From positions 124,001 to 188,000 of the forward strand of contig NZ_CP043909.1 of NCBI RefSeq assembly GCF_008630915.1: a stretch of DNA of 64,000 nt. Reading direction: 5' to 3'. This DNA is from Acinetobacter suaedae (GTDB taxonomy: Bacteria; Pseudomonadota; Gammaproteobacteria; Pseudomonadales; Moraxellaceae). The stretch's first letter is position 1. Every line of letters starts with the position of its first letter. The notes beneath the pieces are model-generated. The model had not been told where the DNA came from. It saw only the letters and a program-made list of their open reading frames with translations, and made no database searches. The translations under genes and the position numbers were made by a program. Positions 26,795-37,806 of the stretch are shown in pieces.

Positions 26795-26935
26795 ACTTCA
26801 TTGGGGAGTAGCCGCTCTTTACGCAAAGTAAAGAGGTGATGGTCAACATAATTGTTCAACTGAACATGGTCATCATAGCAAAGAACCAAAGCAGCTCAAG
26901 CTGTGCTTTTGTTGGCAAGACCTTTGATTTATCAC
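26795..26935 (+). promoter_or_regulatory. yybP-ykoY (Mn2+) riboswitch
   Basis: The 5' conserved element GGGGAGTAGCC starts at 26803. It is followed by an 8-bp hairpin (CTCTTTAC/GTAAAGAG), the conserved 'GGTCAACATA' segment near 26841, a second helix (AGCAGCT...CTGTGCT) and 'GGCAAGACC' closing the aptamer near 26922. This is the layout of the manganese-sensing yybP-ykoY class. It lies directly upstream of a GDT1/TMEM165-family gene, a well-known partner of this riboswitch. Limits are approximate. Confidence 0.88.
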
Positions 26936-26958
26936 TCTGCATCAATTCATTTGATTTT

Positions 26959-26998
26959 GGCTAGCAGGAGGGATAGGTCATCGGTATATATGCTAGCC
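26959..26998 (+). promoter_or_regulatory. Expression-platform stem with Shine-Dalgarno-like loop
   Basis: Perfect 8-bp arms GGCTAGCA and TGCTAGCC enclose a loop beginning GGAGGG. The strong purine tract is about 41 nt from the GDT1 start codon, while the start itself has only a poor site. A 9-codon ORF (26990-27019) begins in the 3' arm and overlaps the GDT1 start. This probably is the part of the leader whose folding responds to the riboswitch. Confidence 0.5.
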
Positions 26999-27011
26999 AG
27001 AGCAATCCATT

Positions 27012-27587
27012 ATGTATGAATTTCTCATCTCAACTTCGATAGTTGCCCTTGCAGAAATGGGCGATAAAACTCAGCTTTTGGCATTGTTACTTGCCGCACG
27101 ATTCCGTAAGCCGATTCCGATTCTAATTGCAATATTATTGGCGACTTTGATCAATCATGGTGTATCTGCTGTATTAGGTCAGTGGATTACAACCGTACTT
27201 AGCCCTGAAATTCTATTATGGATTCTTGCACTTGGATTTATTGGGATGGCGATTTGGATGCTGATTCCTGATGAATTGGGCGATGAATCAGAGAACATTA
27301 ATAAATGGCAAAAGTTTGGTGTATTTGGCGCGACTTTTATCTTGTTTTTCTTGGCAGAAATTGGAGATAAAACTCAAATTGCAACGGTTGCTTTAGCTGC
27401 ACGTTTTGACAGTATCTTTTGGGTGACGATGGGTACAACCTTAGGGATGATGATTGCCAATGCGCCAGCGGTGTTCATTGGGCACAAGATTGCAGATAAA
27501 TTACCGATTTCATTGATTCATAAAGTGGGGGCTGCCATTTTCTTGATTATCGGTGTGTCTACTTTGCTTCAGCATTATTTCTTTTAA
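27012..27587 (+). CDS. GDT1/TMEM165 (UPF0016) family Mn2+ exporter
   Basis: A 191-residue membrane protein with six helices in two inverted halves, each carrying the family's signature: E15-MGDKTQ and E116-IGDKTQ. Bacterial members export Mn2+ (MneA/MneP-like), and the yybP-ykoY riboswitch upstream supports induction by excess manganese. No in-frame start exists further upstream (a stop lies at 26994). A terminator shared with the convergent TonB receptor gene follows. Confidence 0.9.
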   Translation: MYEFLISTSIVALAEMGDKTQLLALLLAARFRKPIPILIAILLATLINHGVSAVLGQWITTVLSPEILLWILALGFIGMAIWMLIPDELGDESENINKWQKFGVFGATFILFFLAEIGDKTQIATVALAARFDSIFWVTMGTTLGMMIANAPAVFIGHKIADKLPISLIHKVGAAIFLIIGVSTLLQHYFF

Positions 27588-27657
27588 GGTTGTAATTTGA
27601 AAATACGCTTTAACAGAAGTTATTTAATTTTGTACTGATTAGAGCACATTAAAATTC

Positions 27658-27685
27658 TAAAGCCCCTTTGAGCAAAGGGGCTTTA
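27658..27685. terminator. Bidirectional terminator
   Basis: Near-perfect 13-bp arms (TAAAGCCCCTTTG / CAAAGGGGCTTTA) lie between the convergent GDT1 and TonB-receptor genes. Confidence 0.85.
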
Positions 27686-27690
27686 ATTGA

Positions 27691-29814
27691 TTAATAGTTA
27701 AATTTCACAGTAAAATTAATTTGTCGTGGATTGCCTAAGGTGATGAGATTCTCATTGAGCGCACCAGCATAATAATCTTTATCAAACATATTACGGATCG
27801 TCAATTGGGCACCCCAATGTTTGGCATCATAACCTGCTTCAGTATCAAATAAAGTATAGCTTGGGATATCTGCAGATAGACCATTGACGCTTTTTTTACT
27901 TTCACCTCGAATACCCGCGCCGACATACCAGCCTAAGTTGGAATTCGGTTCAAAACGATAACGGGTAGAAAGGCTATAGCTCTGTTCTGGGATATTATCA
28001 ATCCGTAATCCAAGATGATCTGTGACAGTGTCTTTGCTGGTTTTGGCATCAGGTGTATACGTATAAGCGGCTGTGATTTTGAGTTGATCAAACAGTTGCG
28101 CTGCGATTTCAGTTTCGATCCCGCGCGTCATTTGCTCGCCACGTTGAACTTTAAAACCACTATTCACTGGGTCTGTGACAGCAACATTTTGGCGACGTAA
28201 GTCAAACCATGCAATGCTGCCTTGAATCCGTTGATCAGGGCTTTGTAGTTTCAAACCAACTTCGACTTGTTTGCCTTTTTCTGGTTTAAAAGCATTGTCA
28301 TAAAAATCCGTTCCTGTGGTCGGCAAGAAAGAAGTGGCGTAACTCACATAAGGTGCCACGATTTCATTGATGCTATACAGTAAAGAGGCATTACCCGTAA
28401 ATGCATTTTCAGATTGGGTTGTTTCGGTATGCTTAATCAGATTTTGCGTTTTTGTTTCTGCCCAATCATGTCGTCCAGCAAGATTTAAAACCAGCTGATC
28501 ATTCAGTTGGATTCGATCACGTAGATATAAACCTGTATATCTGAGGCGATTGATATCATGGTTGGTCGGCGTTTCTGGGCAAGTCACCTTTGTATTGTAT
28601 TGCGGTTCATATAGATTCAAATTGCCGACTGTGCAGCGATTATTGATGTAATCACTTTTCTCTTGCATCGCATCGATGCCTATGGTGAATTCATGTGAGA
28701 TATGGCCGAGACTGAATGTTTTTTGTAGTTGATTATCGATAGAAAAGCTTAAATTATCGACATCTTGATAACGTCCTTGACGTTGGATTGTCGTGTAATC
28801 AACCTTTCCGTCTTTATTCTTTGCCCAAAAGTTTTTTCCAGTTGCTGCAAAGATTGCAGGACCTAGCATTTCAGTTTTTTGAACGGCAAAATTTTGTCTG
28901 AATTGCCAGTTATTTTCGAAAGTATGAGCAAAATTATAACCCGCTCGATAAACGTCGGCATTGTAGCCGCCATGAGATGGTTCACTGATGAATAATTTAG
29001 AGTTTAAAGCACCATTTGGATTGTCCAATAGTGTCCCTAAAACCGGGAGGCCTTGTTGGCGTAGATATTCTCGATGTTGGTAACTGGCAATCACAGAGAG
29101 ATCTGTATTTTCACCTAAATCAAAATTGTAGGACGGTGAAATGTAGTAATTTCTAAAATAAACGAAATCGGTCGGATCATTCTGATCTGCAACACGCCCA
29201 TTGATACGAAAAGCACCTTTCTCGCTATTATTCGGACTGTAGTTTAAATCAAATGTGCCCTGTTTGAGTTGATTTGAGCCATAGGTCAATGTACCGCGAT
29301 AGAAACTTTCTGCTTGAGGTCGCTTGGTCACCATATTGACCATGCCACCTGGTTGTACTAAACCGAAATTGACAGATGCTGGTCCTTTTAGGACTTGAAC
29401 CTGTTCCATACCCGAGATTTCTGTTGCGACAAAAGTACTCTGACCTTGACGTAACCCATCAATAAAGACTTGATCGGACGAGTTTTGTCCACGAATAATA
29501 AAATCATCCCAACCACGTCGTCCAAGTTGCCCTGATACAACACCCGCGACGCCGTTGATCGCTTCAGCAAGGGTAGAAGCTTGCTTTTGTTGCAATTGTT
29601 CTTGAGTCACTACACTGACGGACTGCGCTGTTTTAAATAAAGCTGCATTGGATTTGAGTGCTGAAGTCGCTGTCGTGGCGGCATAAGCCTGATCTTGCTG
29701 TTGGGCTTTAATTGAAATGGTTGGCAGTATAGGACTGTGATCTTCTTTGGCATACGCCATGGTCATGGTGCTTAAGATAAGTGTTGCGAGTAAAGTACGA
29801 TGCGTAACAAGCAT
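27691..29814 (-). CDS. TonB-dependent siderophore receptor
   Basis: A roughly 707-residue outer-membrane ferric-siderophore receptor. A signal peptide (cleavage near MAYA-KE) is followed by the plug domain ('SVSVVTQEQLQQKQ', 'IRGQNSSDQVFIDGLRQ', 'VQVLKGPASVNFG', 'QPGGMVNMVTKRP') and a 22-strand barrel ending in an aromatic residue (...VKFNY). I use the ATG at 29814, since the frame upstream offers only a TTG. It belongs to the FhuA/FpvA-like group; the siderophore cannot be told. A Fur-box-like site lies 45 bp upstream, so iron repression is expected. No TonB, ExbB or synthesis genes are nearby. Confidence 0.92.
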   Translation of the reverse strand: MLVTHRTLLATLILSTMTMAYAKEDHSPILPTISIKAQQQDQAYAATTATSALKSNAALFKTAQSVSVVTQEQLQQKQASTLAEAINGVAGVVSGQLGRRGWDDFIIRGQNSSDQVFIDGLRQGQSTFVATEISGMEQVQVLKGPASVNFGLVQPGGMVNMVTKRPQAESFYRGTLTYGSNQLKQGTFDLNYSPNNSEKGAFRINGRVADQNDPTDFVYFRNYYISPSYNFDLGENTDLSVIASYQHREYLRQQGLPVLGTLLDNPNGALNSKLFISEPSHGGYNADVYRAGYNFAHTFENNWQFRQNFAVQKTEMLGPAIFAATGKNFWAKNKDGKVDYTTIQRQGRYQDVDNLSFSIDNQLQKTFSLGHISHEFTIGIDAMQEKSDYINNRCTVGNLNLYEPQYNTKVTCPETPTNHDINRLRYTGLYLRDRIQLNDQLVLNLAGRHDWAETKTQNLIKHTETTQSENAFTGNASLLYSINEIVAPYVSYATSFLPTTGTDFYDNAFKPEKGKQVEVGLKLQSPDQRIQGSIAWFDLRRQNVAVTDPVNSGFKVQRGEQMTRGIETEIAAQLFDQLKITAAYTYTPDAKTSKDTVTDHLGLRIDNIPEQSYSLSTRYRFEPNSNLGWYVGAGIRGESKKSVNGLSADIPSYTLFDTEAGYDAKHWGAQLTIRNMFDKDYYAGALNENLITLGNPRQINFTVKFNY

Positions 29815-29858
29815 AGGGATGTCCAAGGGAGGGAGCAAAATAGCAAGAGAATGTCGCG

Positions 29859-29877
29859 AATGAGAATGGTTATTATT
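29859..29877 (-). promoter_or_regulatory. Fur box upstream of the TonB receptor
   Basis: AATGAGAATGGTTATTATT fits the 19-bp Fur pattern of alternating NATWAT-type hexamers and is placed over the expected promoter, 45 bp upstream of the start codon. Confidence 0.65.
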
Positions 29878-30035
29878 TTAATGGATATGTTTTCTAAAAC
29901 CAAGCAATAAATCTAAAGCCGATTGTTGGATAAATTATGATAAATGTCCAATATGTGATTGAATCTAGATTTAAATCCCATTATTTTATTATGGAATTAA
30001 AATAATTCATATTTAAAAGATTTTTTGGGGTTTAT

Positions 30036-30707
30036 ATGAGTTTTGAACGGACAACATCACAGATATTATTTGATAATGGTACGCATAAATGTATTAGTTT
30101 TACCAATTTGGTGAAAGGGGAAGGCATTCAAGCAAATCAGTTTTTGATTATTGACCATGAGCGAGCTGCGGTTTTAGATCCAGGTGGTGATCTCACATAT
30201 GTGCCTTTAACCATGGAGCTTAATCGCTATACCAAACTGAAAAATCTCGATTATGTGATGGCTTCTCATCAGGACCCAGACATTATTACCTCGATGCCTC
30301 GCTGGTTAGTCTATACCGATGCCAAAGTTGTCGCATCAAAACTGTGGGCACATTTTTTACATTCTGTCGGTAATTTCCAGTTTTATGATCCGACTGCGAA
30401 AATCTTATTTTCTGGTGATATGGGAGCATCGATTGTGGATGATGCGAGTGTGCCAATTATAGATTTTGAAGCGCATACTAAAAAAATGAAAGGTTTTCAC
30501 CAGCGTTATATGTGCTCAAATAAAGTGATCCGATTATGGGTCAATATGGTACGTCAGATGGATTTGGAGATGATCGTTCCACAACATGGCACAGCCTTTG
30601 TTGGAAAAGAAATGATTGAGCAATTTCTAGATTGGATTGAAACCTTAGAATGTGGTGTGGATCTGATGAACGAATATGTATTTAGTATGCCCACAGAAAT
30701 GGCTTAA
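30036..30707 (+). CDS. Metallo-beta-lactamase-fold (FprA/ODP-type) protein, internally shortened
   Basis: A 223-residue protein with the beta-lactamase-like diiron fold of flavodiiron proteins. Candidate ligands are SHQDPD (His78, Asp80, Asp82), AHFLHS (His106), FSGD (Asp128) and VPQHG near the C terminus. In flavodiiron enzymes the first motif and the third histidine are about 63-68 residues apart (H79/H147 in Moorella FprA). Here the gap is 28, at the junction 'KLWA-HFLHS', which implies an in-frame deletion of about 35-45 residues. The metal ligands survive, but the fold may not. No flavodoxin domain is attached. Leader AT-rich; monocistronic. Confidence 0.7.
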   Translation: MSFERTTSQILFDNGTHKCISFTNLVKGEGIQANQFLIIDHERAAVLDPGGDLTYVPLTMELNRYTKLKNLDYVMASHQDPDIITSMPRWLVYTDAKVVASKLWAHFLHSVGNFQFYDPTAKILFSGDMGASIVDDASVPIIDFEAHTKKMKGFHQRYMCSNKVIRLWVNMVRQMDLEMIVPQHGTAFVGKEMIEQFLDWIETLECGVDLMNEYVFSMPTEMA

Positions 30708-30812
30708 ACATAGGATAAATATGACTGCTGAATATAAAAATCTGGTTTGATCTCTCTTGTTTTTGTACATAAGTTTTTTTAGGATTCGCATTATAAAGAA
30801 ATCCATTTGATA

Positions 30813-31196
30813 ATGAGAATTTTAACAAAAATGTTATCTCAAATTGTAACATCTGATGCATGTGTTCATTGTGGCGCATGCTGTGCGCATTACCGTGTGT
30901 CATTTTATTGGGCTGAGGCTGAAGCCATGCCAAGTGAAATGATTGAGCCGCTCACAGCAGTTTATTCATGCATGAAGGGAACGAATCAGACTCAGGTAAA
31001 ATGTATCGCTTTAGAAGGTGTGGTTGGACAGCAGGTCAGTTGTTCAATTTATGAGGTGCGTAGCTCAACCTGCCAAGAAGTTCAGATGGCAGATGAGCAT
31101 TGTAATAAAGCCAGAATTGCGCACAATTTGATTCCTTTGATTCAAATTGAAGAACAAGAGGCAGCAAATAATGAGGATTATAATCAGGTGGGGTGA
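30813..31196 (+). CDS. YkgJ-family Cys-cluster protein
   Basis: A 127-residue cytoplasmic protein whose 'CVHCGACCAHYRVSF' opening and later Cys residues (CIAL, CSIY, TCQEV, HCNKAR) match the YkgJ family, described as putative zinc- or iron-chelating. I use the ATG at 30813; the TTG six bases earlier is an alternative. Function is unknown. It precedes guaB with a separate promoter. Confidence 0.8.
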   Translation: MRILTKMLSQIVTSDACVHCGACCAHYRVSFYWAEAEAMPSEMIEPLTAVYSCMKGTNQTQVKCIALEGVVGQQVSCSIYEVRSSTCQEVQMADEHCNKARIAHNLIPLIQIEEQEAANNEDYNQVG

Positions 31197-31302
31197 TAAA
31201 AAAACTTGTAAAATTTGTGCCCCAAGTGCAGTGAAAAGTGCTAGCAACAGTTTTTCTGAAATTATTTCGCTGTAGAAAATGAAATTCACTGTGAAATTTG
31301 TT

Positions 31303-31308
31303 TATAAT
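31303..31308 (+). promoter_or_regulatory. Probable guaB -10 element
   Basis: An exact TATAAT lies 30 bp upstream of the guaB start. The -35 region is weak (TGAAAT). Confidence 0.5.
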
Positions 31309-31310
31309 AG

Positions 31311-32804
<1,494 letters not shown>

Positions 32805-32826
32805 TTTTTGGTAATTTTGTCGCTGG

Positions 32827-32856
32827 AAAAACCGTCAGTTCGCTGACGGTTTTTTT
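32827..32856. terminator. guaB terminator
   Basis: A 12-bp stem AAAAACCGTCAG / CTGACGGTTTTT is capped by a stable TTCG tetraloop and followed by T's. Confidence 0.93.
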
Positions 32857-32931
32857 GTTTTGGTGTAGAGTGAATATGATTAAGAAAGATATGGTGACAT
32901 ACCATATAAAAGATAAGAAAGAGAGTGGAAA

Positions 32932-34269
32932 ATGAGCTATTTTGGTACTGATGGAATTCGTGGCAAATTTGGACAATTGCCAATTACGCCAGAGTTTGCA
33001 TTAAAGTTGGGCTTTGCAGCTGGAAAAGTATTAAAACGTAATAGTCCGAAAAACAAACCGATTGTGGTATTGGGGAAAGATACGCGTTTATCTGGATATA
33101 TCCTAGAAGCCGCATTACAAGCGGGTCTGAATGCTGCAGGGGTATATGTACATTTACTTGGACCATTACCGACGCCAGCAATTGCGCATCTCACTCGTGC
33201 TCTGCATGCACATGCAGGGATCGTTATCTCTGCCTCACATAATCCTTATTTTGACAATGGGATTAAGTTTTTCTCAAGTGAAGGTAAGAAATTACCTGAC
33301 AATATACAAGATCAAATTAATCAAGAGCTTGAGCAAGATTTACTTATTGAGGATACAGCGAACTTAGGTAAAAGTGTCCGTGTAAAAGATGCCAATGGTC
33401 GTTATATCGAATTCTGCAAATCAACTTTTCCATATCATTTCAACCTACATAATTTAAAAATTGTCGTGGATTGTGCCAATGGCGCAGCTTACAGTGTTGG
33501 ACCATCAGTGTTCCGTGAGTTGGGTGCTAAAGTTATTCCATTATTCAACGATCCTGACGGTTTAAATATCAATGAAAATTGTGGTTCTACACATCCAGAA
33601 CATTTACAAAAAGCGGTAGTTGAACATCAAGCAGATCTTGGTATTGCTTTTGATGGTGATGCTGATCGTGTCGTAATGGTGGATAAAAATGGTCAATTGA
33701 TTGATGGAGACCATATTCTCTACATCCTTGCAACGCAGGCCAATCATAAGCCAGAGGGCGTGGTTGGAACAGTGATGAGTAATATGGCACTTGAACTTGC
33801 TTTAGACAAAGCCAATGTTGGATTTGTTCGTGCAAAAGTAGGTGACCGTTATGTATTACAAGCACTCGAAGAACAGAAGTGGAGTATTGGTGGTGAACCA
33901 TCTGGGCACATTTTAACTTTAGATAAAAGTACCACCGGTGATGCAATTATTGCAGCTCTGCAAGTACTTACAGTGATGGTTGAACAAGGCAAAGCACTAC
34001 ATGAGTTGGTTGCAGGTTTTGAGTTATTCCCACAAGTATTGGTGAATGTTCGTTTACAGCAGATGATTGATCCGTATTCTATTCCTGCTCTGGTTGCAGA
34101 ATTTGAAAAAGCCGAACAACAACTCAAAGGTCGTGGTCGCATTTTGATTCGTAAGTCAGGTACTGAACCTGTGATTCGGGTTATGGTGGAAGGTGATCAG
34201 CAACAAGAGGTAGAGAGCATTGCCAATCATTTGGCGGAAGCTGTTAGAGCTCAAGCCCAAGTTGCATAA
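32932..34269 (+). CDS. glmM: Phosphoglucosamine mutase
   Basis: A 445-residue alpha-D-phosphohexomutase converting GlcN-6-P to GlcN-1-P for UDP-GlcNAc, feeding peptidoglycan and lipid A. The active-site phosphoserine is Ser102 in [12 protein letters not shown]; the Mg2+ loop is DGDADR; the sugar loop is GGEPSGH; the phosphate-binding loop is '[12 protein letters not shown]'. It is the first gene of the glmM-pdxH-recJ run (12 nt to pdxH). Confidence 0.97.
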   Translation: MSYFGTDGIRGKFGQLPITPEFALKLGFAAGKVLKRNSPKNKPIVVLGKDTRLSGYILEAALQAGLNAAGVYVHLLGPLPTPAIAHLTRALHAHAGIVISASHNPYFDNGIKFFSSEGKKLPDNIQDQINQELEQDLLIEDTANLGKSVRVKDANGRYIEFCKSTFPYHFNLHNLKIVVDCANGAAYSVGPSVFRELGAKVIPLFNDPDGLNINENCGSTHPEHLQKAVVEHQADLGIAFDGDADRVVMVDKNGQLIDGDHILYILATQANHKPEGVVGTVMSNMALELALDKANVGFVRAKVGDRYVLQALEEQKWSIGGEPSGHILTLDKSTTGDAIIAALQVLTVMVEQGKALHELVAGFELFPQVLVNVRLQQMIDPYSIPALVAEFEKAEQQLKGRGRILIRKSGTEPVIRVMVEGDQQQEVESIANHLAEAVRAQAQVA

Positions 34270-34281
34270 GAGAGAATATCC

Positions 34282-34938
34282 ATGAGTGATGTGATTAAGG
34301 ACCTGAGTGAATTACGACTAAGTTATGAGCAAGGTGAGCTGCATGAAGCACAGATTAGTGATCATCCTCATCTTCAGTTTTTAAACTGGTTTAATCACGC
34401 TTTGGCTGCACATTTACATGAGCCCTATACCATGTCTTTGGCAACAGCAAATGCTCAAGGGCGTCCACATGTGCGTACTGTGTTATTACGTGGAGCGACG
34501 GAGGCTGGTTATGATTTTTATACTAATTATGATAGCCAGAAAGGGGTAGACCTTGCTGAAAATCCTTTTGCTGAACTGTTGTTTTACTGGCCAAGTCTAG
34601 AGCGTCAGGTTCGCATCGGTGGTCAAGTGGTCAAGATCTCTGAACAAGAGTCAACGGAGTATTATCTAAAGCGTCCGCGTGATAGTCAGATTGCCGCACA
34701 CATCAGTACACCACAAAGTGGTAGAATTGCGAGTCGAGAAGAGTTACAGCAGCGTTTTTACGATTTACAGCAGCAAGTTGGTGAACAGGGTAAACTCACG
34801 AAACCTGATTTTTGGGGAGGTTATCGCTTAATTGCTGATTATTACGAATTTTGGCAAGGGCGCCCAAATCGTTTACATGACCGCTTAAGTTATGAAAAAC
34901 ATAATGGGCAATGGACTATACAGCGTTTGATGCCATAA
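34282..34938 (+). CDS. pdxH: Pyridoxamine 5'-phosphate oxidase
   Basis: A 218-residue FMN-dependent oxidase forming pyridoxal 5'-phosphate. 'RTVLLRG' and 'FYTNYDSQKG' bind FMN and phosphate; 'ERQVRIGGQV' and the C-terminal 'WQGRPNRLHDRLSY' are family signatures. Its stop is directly followed by the recJ ATG, so the two are cotranslated. Confidence 0.96.
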   Translation: MSDVIKDLSELRLSYEQGELHEAQISDHPHLQFLNWFNHALAAHLHEPYTMSLATANAQGRPHVRTVLLRGATEAGYDFYTNYDSQKGVDLAENPFAELLFYWPSLERQVRIGGQVVKISEQESTEYYLKRPRDSQIAAHISTPQSGRIASREELQQRFYDLQQQVGEQGKLTKPDFWGGYRLIADYYEFWQGRPNRLHDRLSYEKHNGQWTIQRLMP

Positions 34939-36639
34939 ATGACACAGATAAAAATTCAACAAAGACCTTTACTTACACGCCCTGAACAGTTTCAGGGCGT
35001 GCCTTCGTTTATTGCTGAAATATTAGCAAGACGAGGTGTTCAATCAGAGCAAGAACTTGAACTCAAGCTAAAACATTTATTGCCCCCTACTTTAAAAGGG
35101 ATTGATGCCGCAGTTGAATTGATTGATCAGGCGATTGATCAACAAAAGCAAATTGTGATTATCGGTGACTATGATGCGGATGGGGCAACCAGCACTGCAT
35201 TAATGGTTTTGGTTCTACAAGAAATGGGGGCAAGAGTAGAGTATTTAGTCCCTGATCGCTTTAAGTATGGTTATGGGCTCACACCCAAAATTGCTGAATT
35301 GGCAAAGCAGAGTTATCAGCCTGATTTGCTGATCACGGTCGATAATGGCATTTCCAGTCATGCTGGTGTAGAAACAGCACAAGCTTTAGGTATGCAGGTA
35401 ATTATTACCGATCACCACCTCACGACGAAACCAACACCTGCTGCTGAAGCGGTGGTTAATCCAAATCAATTGGGTTGTGATTTCCCAAGCAAAGCTTTGG
35501 CTGGGGTAGGTGTTGCTTTTTATGTATTGGCAAAATTAGCCAGTTACCGTGCTCAGTATGGAAAAAGTAGCTGTAAAGTCACTCAATATTTAGACCTCGT
35601 GGCATTGGGAACCTATGCTGATGTCGCAACCTTGGATTACAACAATCGCATATTGATTGATGCGGGGCTGAAACGGATCCAGCAGCATCAATGTCGTGTA
35701 GGAATTCTGGCTTTATTAGATATTGCGGGACGTGATGCTGCGAGTTTACGTGCACAGGATTTAGGTTTTGTCCTTGGGCCTCGTATTAATGCCGCAGGGC
35801 GTATGGAAAGCATGCGAATCGGTATTGAATGTTTACTTGCAACAGAGATGCAAACCGCATATCCAATCGCACAGCAGCTCAATCAATTAAATCTTGAGCG
35901 TCGGCAAGTTGAAACAGAGATGAAGCAACAAGCTTTGTCTGCCTTGCAACATGTCCAATTAACAGCTGAGCAAATACCGCCAGCATTAGTGATGTTTGAT
36001 GAACAATGGCATCAAGGGGTCATTGGTATTGTCGCTGGGCGACTAAAAGAACAGTTTTATCGCCCAAGTTTGGTATTTGCACCAGATGAAGATGGGATAC
36101 ACATCAAAGGTTCTGCGCGTTCTATTGATGGTATTCATATCCGAGATATGATTGAATCCGTGGCAGAGCAGCGTCCCGATCTACTGAGCCATTTTGGTGG
36201 TCATGCTGCAGCAGCAGGTTTAACGCTTAGGAAAGAACATTTTGATGAGTTTAAAAGCGTTTTTACTCAAATGATCGCTGAGATGGATTCTGATTTATTT
36301 CAAGCCACCTTATGGACCGATGGAGAGTTAGATGATTCAGCTTTGCATTTAAGCTCTTTGGATTGGATTGAGCAGCTTGGACCTTGGGGGCAAAAGTTCC
36401 CTTTGCCGCAGTTTGAAGGACGATTCCAAGTGGTTGATTATCGTTGGCTTAAAGATCAGCATTTAAAACTGAAATTGGCAGTAGGGTCACACTCAATTGA
36501 CGCGATTGCTTTTAACGCAATAGATCGTTTTGAATTTAACCCGATGCTAGGGTATGTCGATTTAGTCTATAGTTTAGAGCGTAATGTGTTTAATGGAAAT
36601 ACCAGTCTGCAATTGCAAGTCACTTATTTAAAACAATAA
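34939..36639 (+). CDS. recJ: Single-stranded-DNA exonuclease RecJ
   Basis: A 566-residue DHH-family 5'-3' exonuclease for recombination and mismatch repair. GDYDADG is motif I (76-82), 'ITDHHL' is the DHH motif (near 158), 'GPRINAAGRM' lies in motif V, and 'GGHAAAAGLTL' is in the DHHA1 domain. An OB-fold C-terminal region completes the enzyme at usual length. It is the last gene of the glmM run and ends at a terminator. Confidence 0.96.
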   Translation: MTQIKIQQRPLLTRPEQFQGVPSFIAEILARRGVQSEQELELKLKHLLPPTLKGIDAAVELIDQAIDQQKQIVIIGDYDADGATSTALMVLVLQEMGARVEYLVPDRFKYGYGLTPKIAELAKQSYQPDLLITVDNGISSHAGVETAQALGMQVIITDHHLTTKPTPAAEAVVNPNQLGCDFPSKALAGVGVAFYVLAKLASYRAQYGKSSCKVTQYLDLVALGTYADVATLDYNNRILIDAGLKRIQQHQCRVGILALLDIAGRDAASLRAQDLGFVLGPRINAAGRMESMRIGIECLLATEMQTAYPIAQQLNQLNLERRQVETEMKQQALSALQHVQLTAEQIPPALVMFDEQWHQGVIGIVAGRLKEQFYRPSLVFAPDEDGIHIKGSARSIDGIHIRDMIESVAEQRPDLLSHFGGHAAAAGLTLRKEHFDEFKSVFTQMIAEMDSDLFQATLWTDGELDDSALHLSSLDWIEQLGPWGQKFPLPQFEGRFQVVDYRWLKDQHLKLKLAVGSHSIDAIAFNAIDRFEFNPMLGYVDLVYSLERNVFNGNTSLQLQVTYLKQ

Positions 36640-36668
36640 AAAAACCGCTCATATTGAGCGGTTTTTTT
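36638..36668. terminator. Bidirectional terminator recJ/porin
   Basis: A 14-bp stem with A7 and T7 flanks (core CCGCTCA / TGAGCGG, 3-nt loop) lies between convergent genes. Confidence 0.92.
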
Positions 36669-36685
36669 ATTGTGCGTATGGCGAA

Positions 36686-37543
36686 TTAAAAGCGGAATGT
36701 TCCGTTGATACCAAATGAGTCTGCACCGTCAATCGTTGTATATCCAACACCTACAGCAACTTGTGGTGTGAAGAATTTTTGTGCACGAATACTAAAAATG
36801 CTATCTGAGTCATCAGCAGTTGAGTCAGCAATTGAAACACCGACACTCAGTGTTGGGTCTAAATAAAGATCAGCAGCCAAACGGTAAATGGTCTCATCAC
36901 CAAAATAACTTTGTGCTTCAAAATTGGTATAGTAACCACCAAGTTGAGTCACATATTTCGCACGCAGAGAAACCGCAGTATCATCATCTTCGCCAGAAAC
37001 AATCGCTGCATTATTTAGATTGGTGATAAAACCATATTTTGCAACTTTAACTGGATTCAGACTTTCTGATAAATCAGCAACACCAACTGCAAGTAATAAG
37101 CCATTGATTGGAAGGAAACCTACTTCAAATTCATAACCATTACCATTTTTTGAGGCAGAGCCTAAACCGTTAATAGTTGCTTTAACATTAGTCCGATGTA
37201 ACGCACCTGAAATATAAAATTGACTATCAGGAATGAAAATCTCTGTTTCAATTCCAAGAATATTAAATTGTAAGTCCCCAAAATCCTCATCATCTTTGAG
37301 CTTACTATAAGAATATCCACCACCAATACTTGATGCTTTATCTAAGAAAGCTGCTTCTGCGAGAGGCGCACTACGAGTTTGTACTGGGTTAAAATAATAT
37401 TTTCCGCTGATTGCTGCACCATTTGTTTTACCGCCATCCATGTCGATATATTCATAGGCAATGGTTGATTCTGCTTGGTATGCATTTGCATTAAAGCAAA
37501 TGAATGAGGATAGAAGCGCTGTAATTAGACTAAGTTTTTTCAT
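36686..37543 (-). CDS. Porin-like outer-membrane barrel protein (paralogue 1)
   Basis: A 285-residue outer-membrane protein with a signal peptide (cleavage ...NANA-YQAE) and alternating beta strands ending in Phe (GINGTFRF). The near-N-terminal block 'GKYYFNPVQTRSAPLAEAAF' is shared with the two other porin-like genes at 37807 and 50397, so they are one paralogous family, resembling the Acinetobacter Porin_7-type proteins. The transported solute is unknown. It lies directly downstream of paralogue 2 on the same strand, separated by that gene's terminator. Confidence 0.82.
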   Translation of the reverse strand: MKKLSLITALLSSFICFNANAYQAESTIAYEYIDMDGGKTNGAAISGKYYFNPVQTRSAPLAEAAFLDKASSIGGGYSYSKLKDDEDFGDLQFNILGIETEIFIPDSQFYISGALHRTNVKATINGLGSASKNGNGYEFEVGFLPINGLLLAVGVADLSESLNPVKVAKYGFITNLNNAAIVSGEDDDTAVSLRAKYVTQLGGYYTNFEAQSYFGDETIYRLAADLYLDPTLSVGVSIADSTADDSDSIFSIRAQKFFTPQVAVGVGYTTIDGADSFGINGTFRF

Positions 37544-37731
37544 TGATTGATAACCCCTTATTAAAATAAGTCATTTATTAATATTGTGTTGCACGGGGTA
37601 GTTTAGTGAAAAAAAACCATACGTCAATTATTAAATGAATGGTCAAATCAATTATATATTTATCGCTTAAAAAGACATTTACGTTTTTAGGGAAGTTGGA
37701 TTGTTATTCTGATTTGGTTGAAATTATTTAT

Positions 37732-37769
37732 ATAAAAATCGCCCTGAAATATTTTTATTTCAGAGCGAT
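37732..37769 (-). terminator. Terminator of porin paralogue 2
   Basis: Imperfect 13-bp stem (ATCGCCCTGAAAT / ATTTCAGAGCGAT), followed on the minus strand by TTTTTATA. Confidence 0.8.
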
Positions 37770-37806
37770 TATGTATTAGACGAAAAAGTCTATTTCAGTA
37801 GTTACA

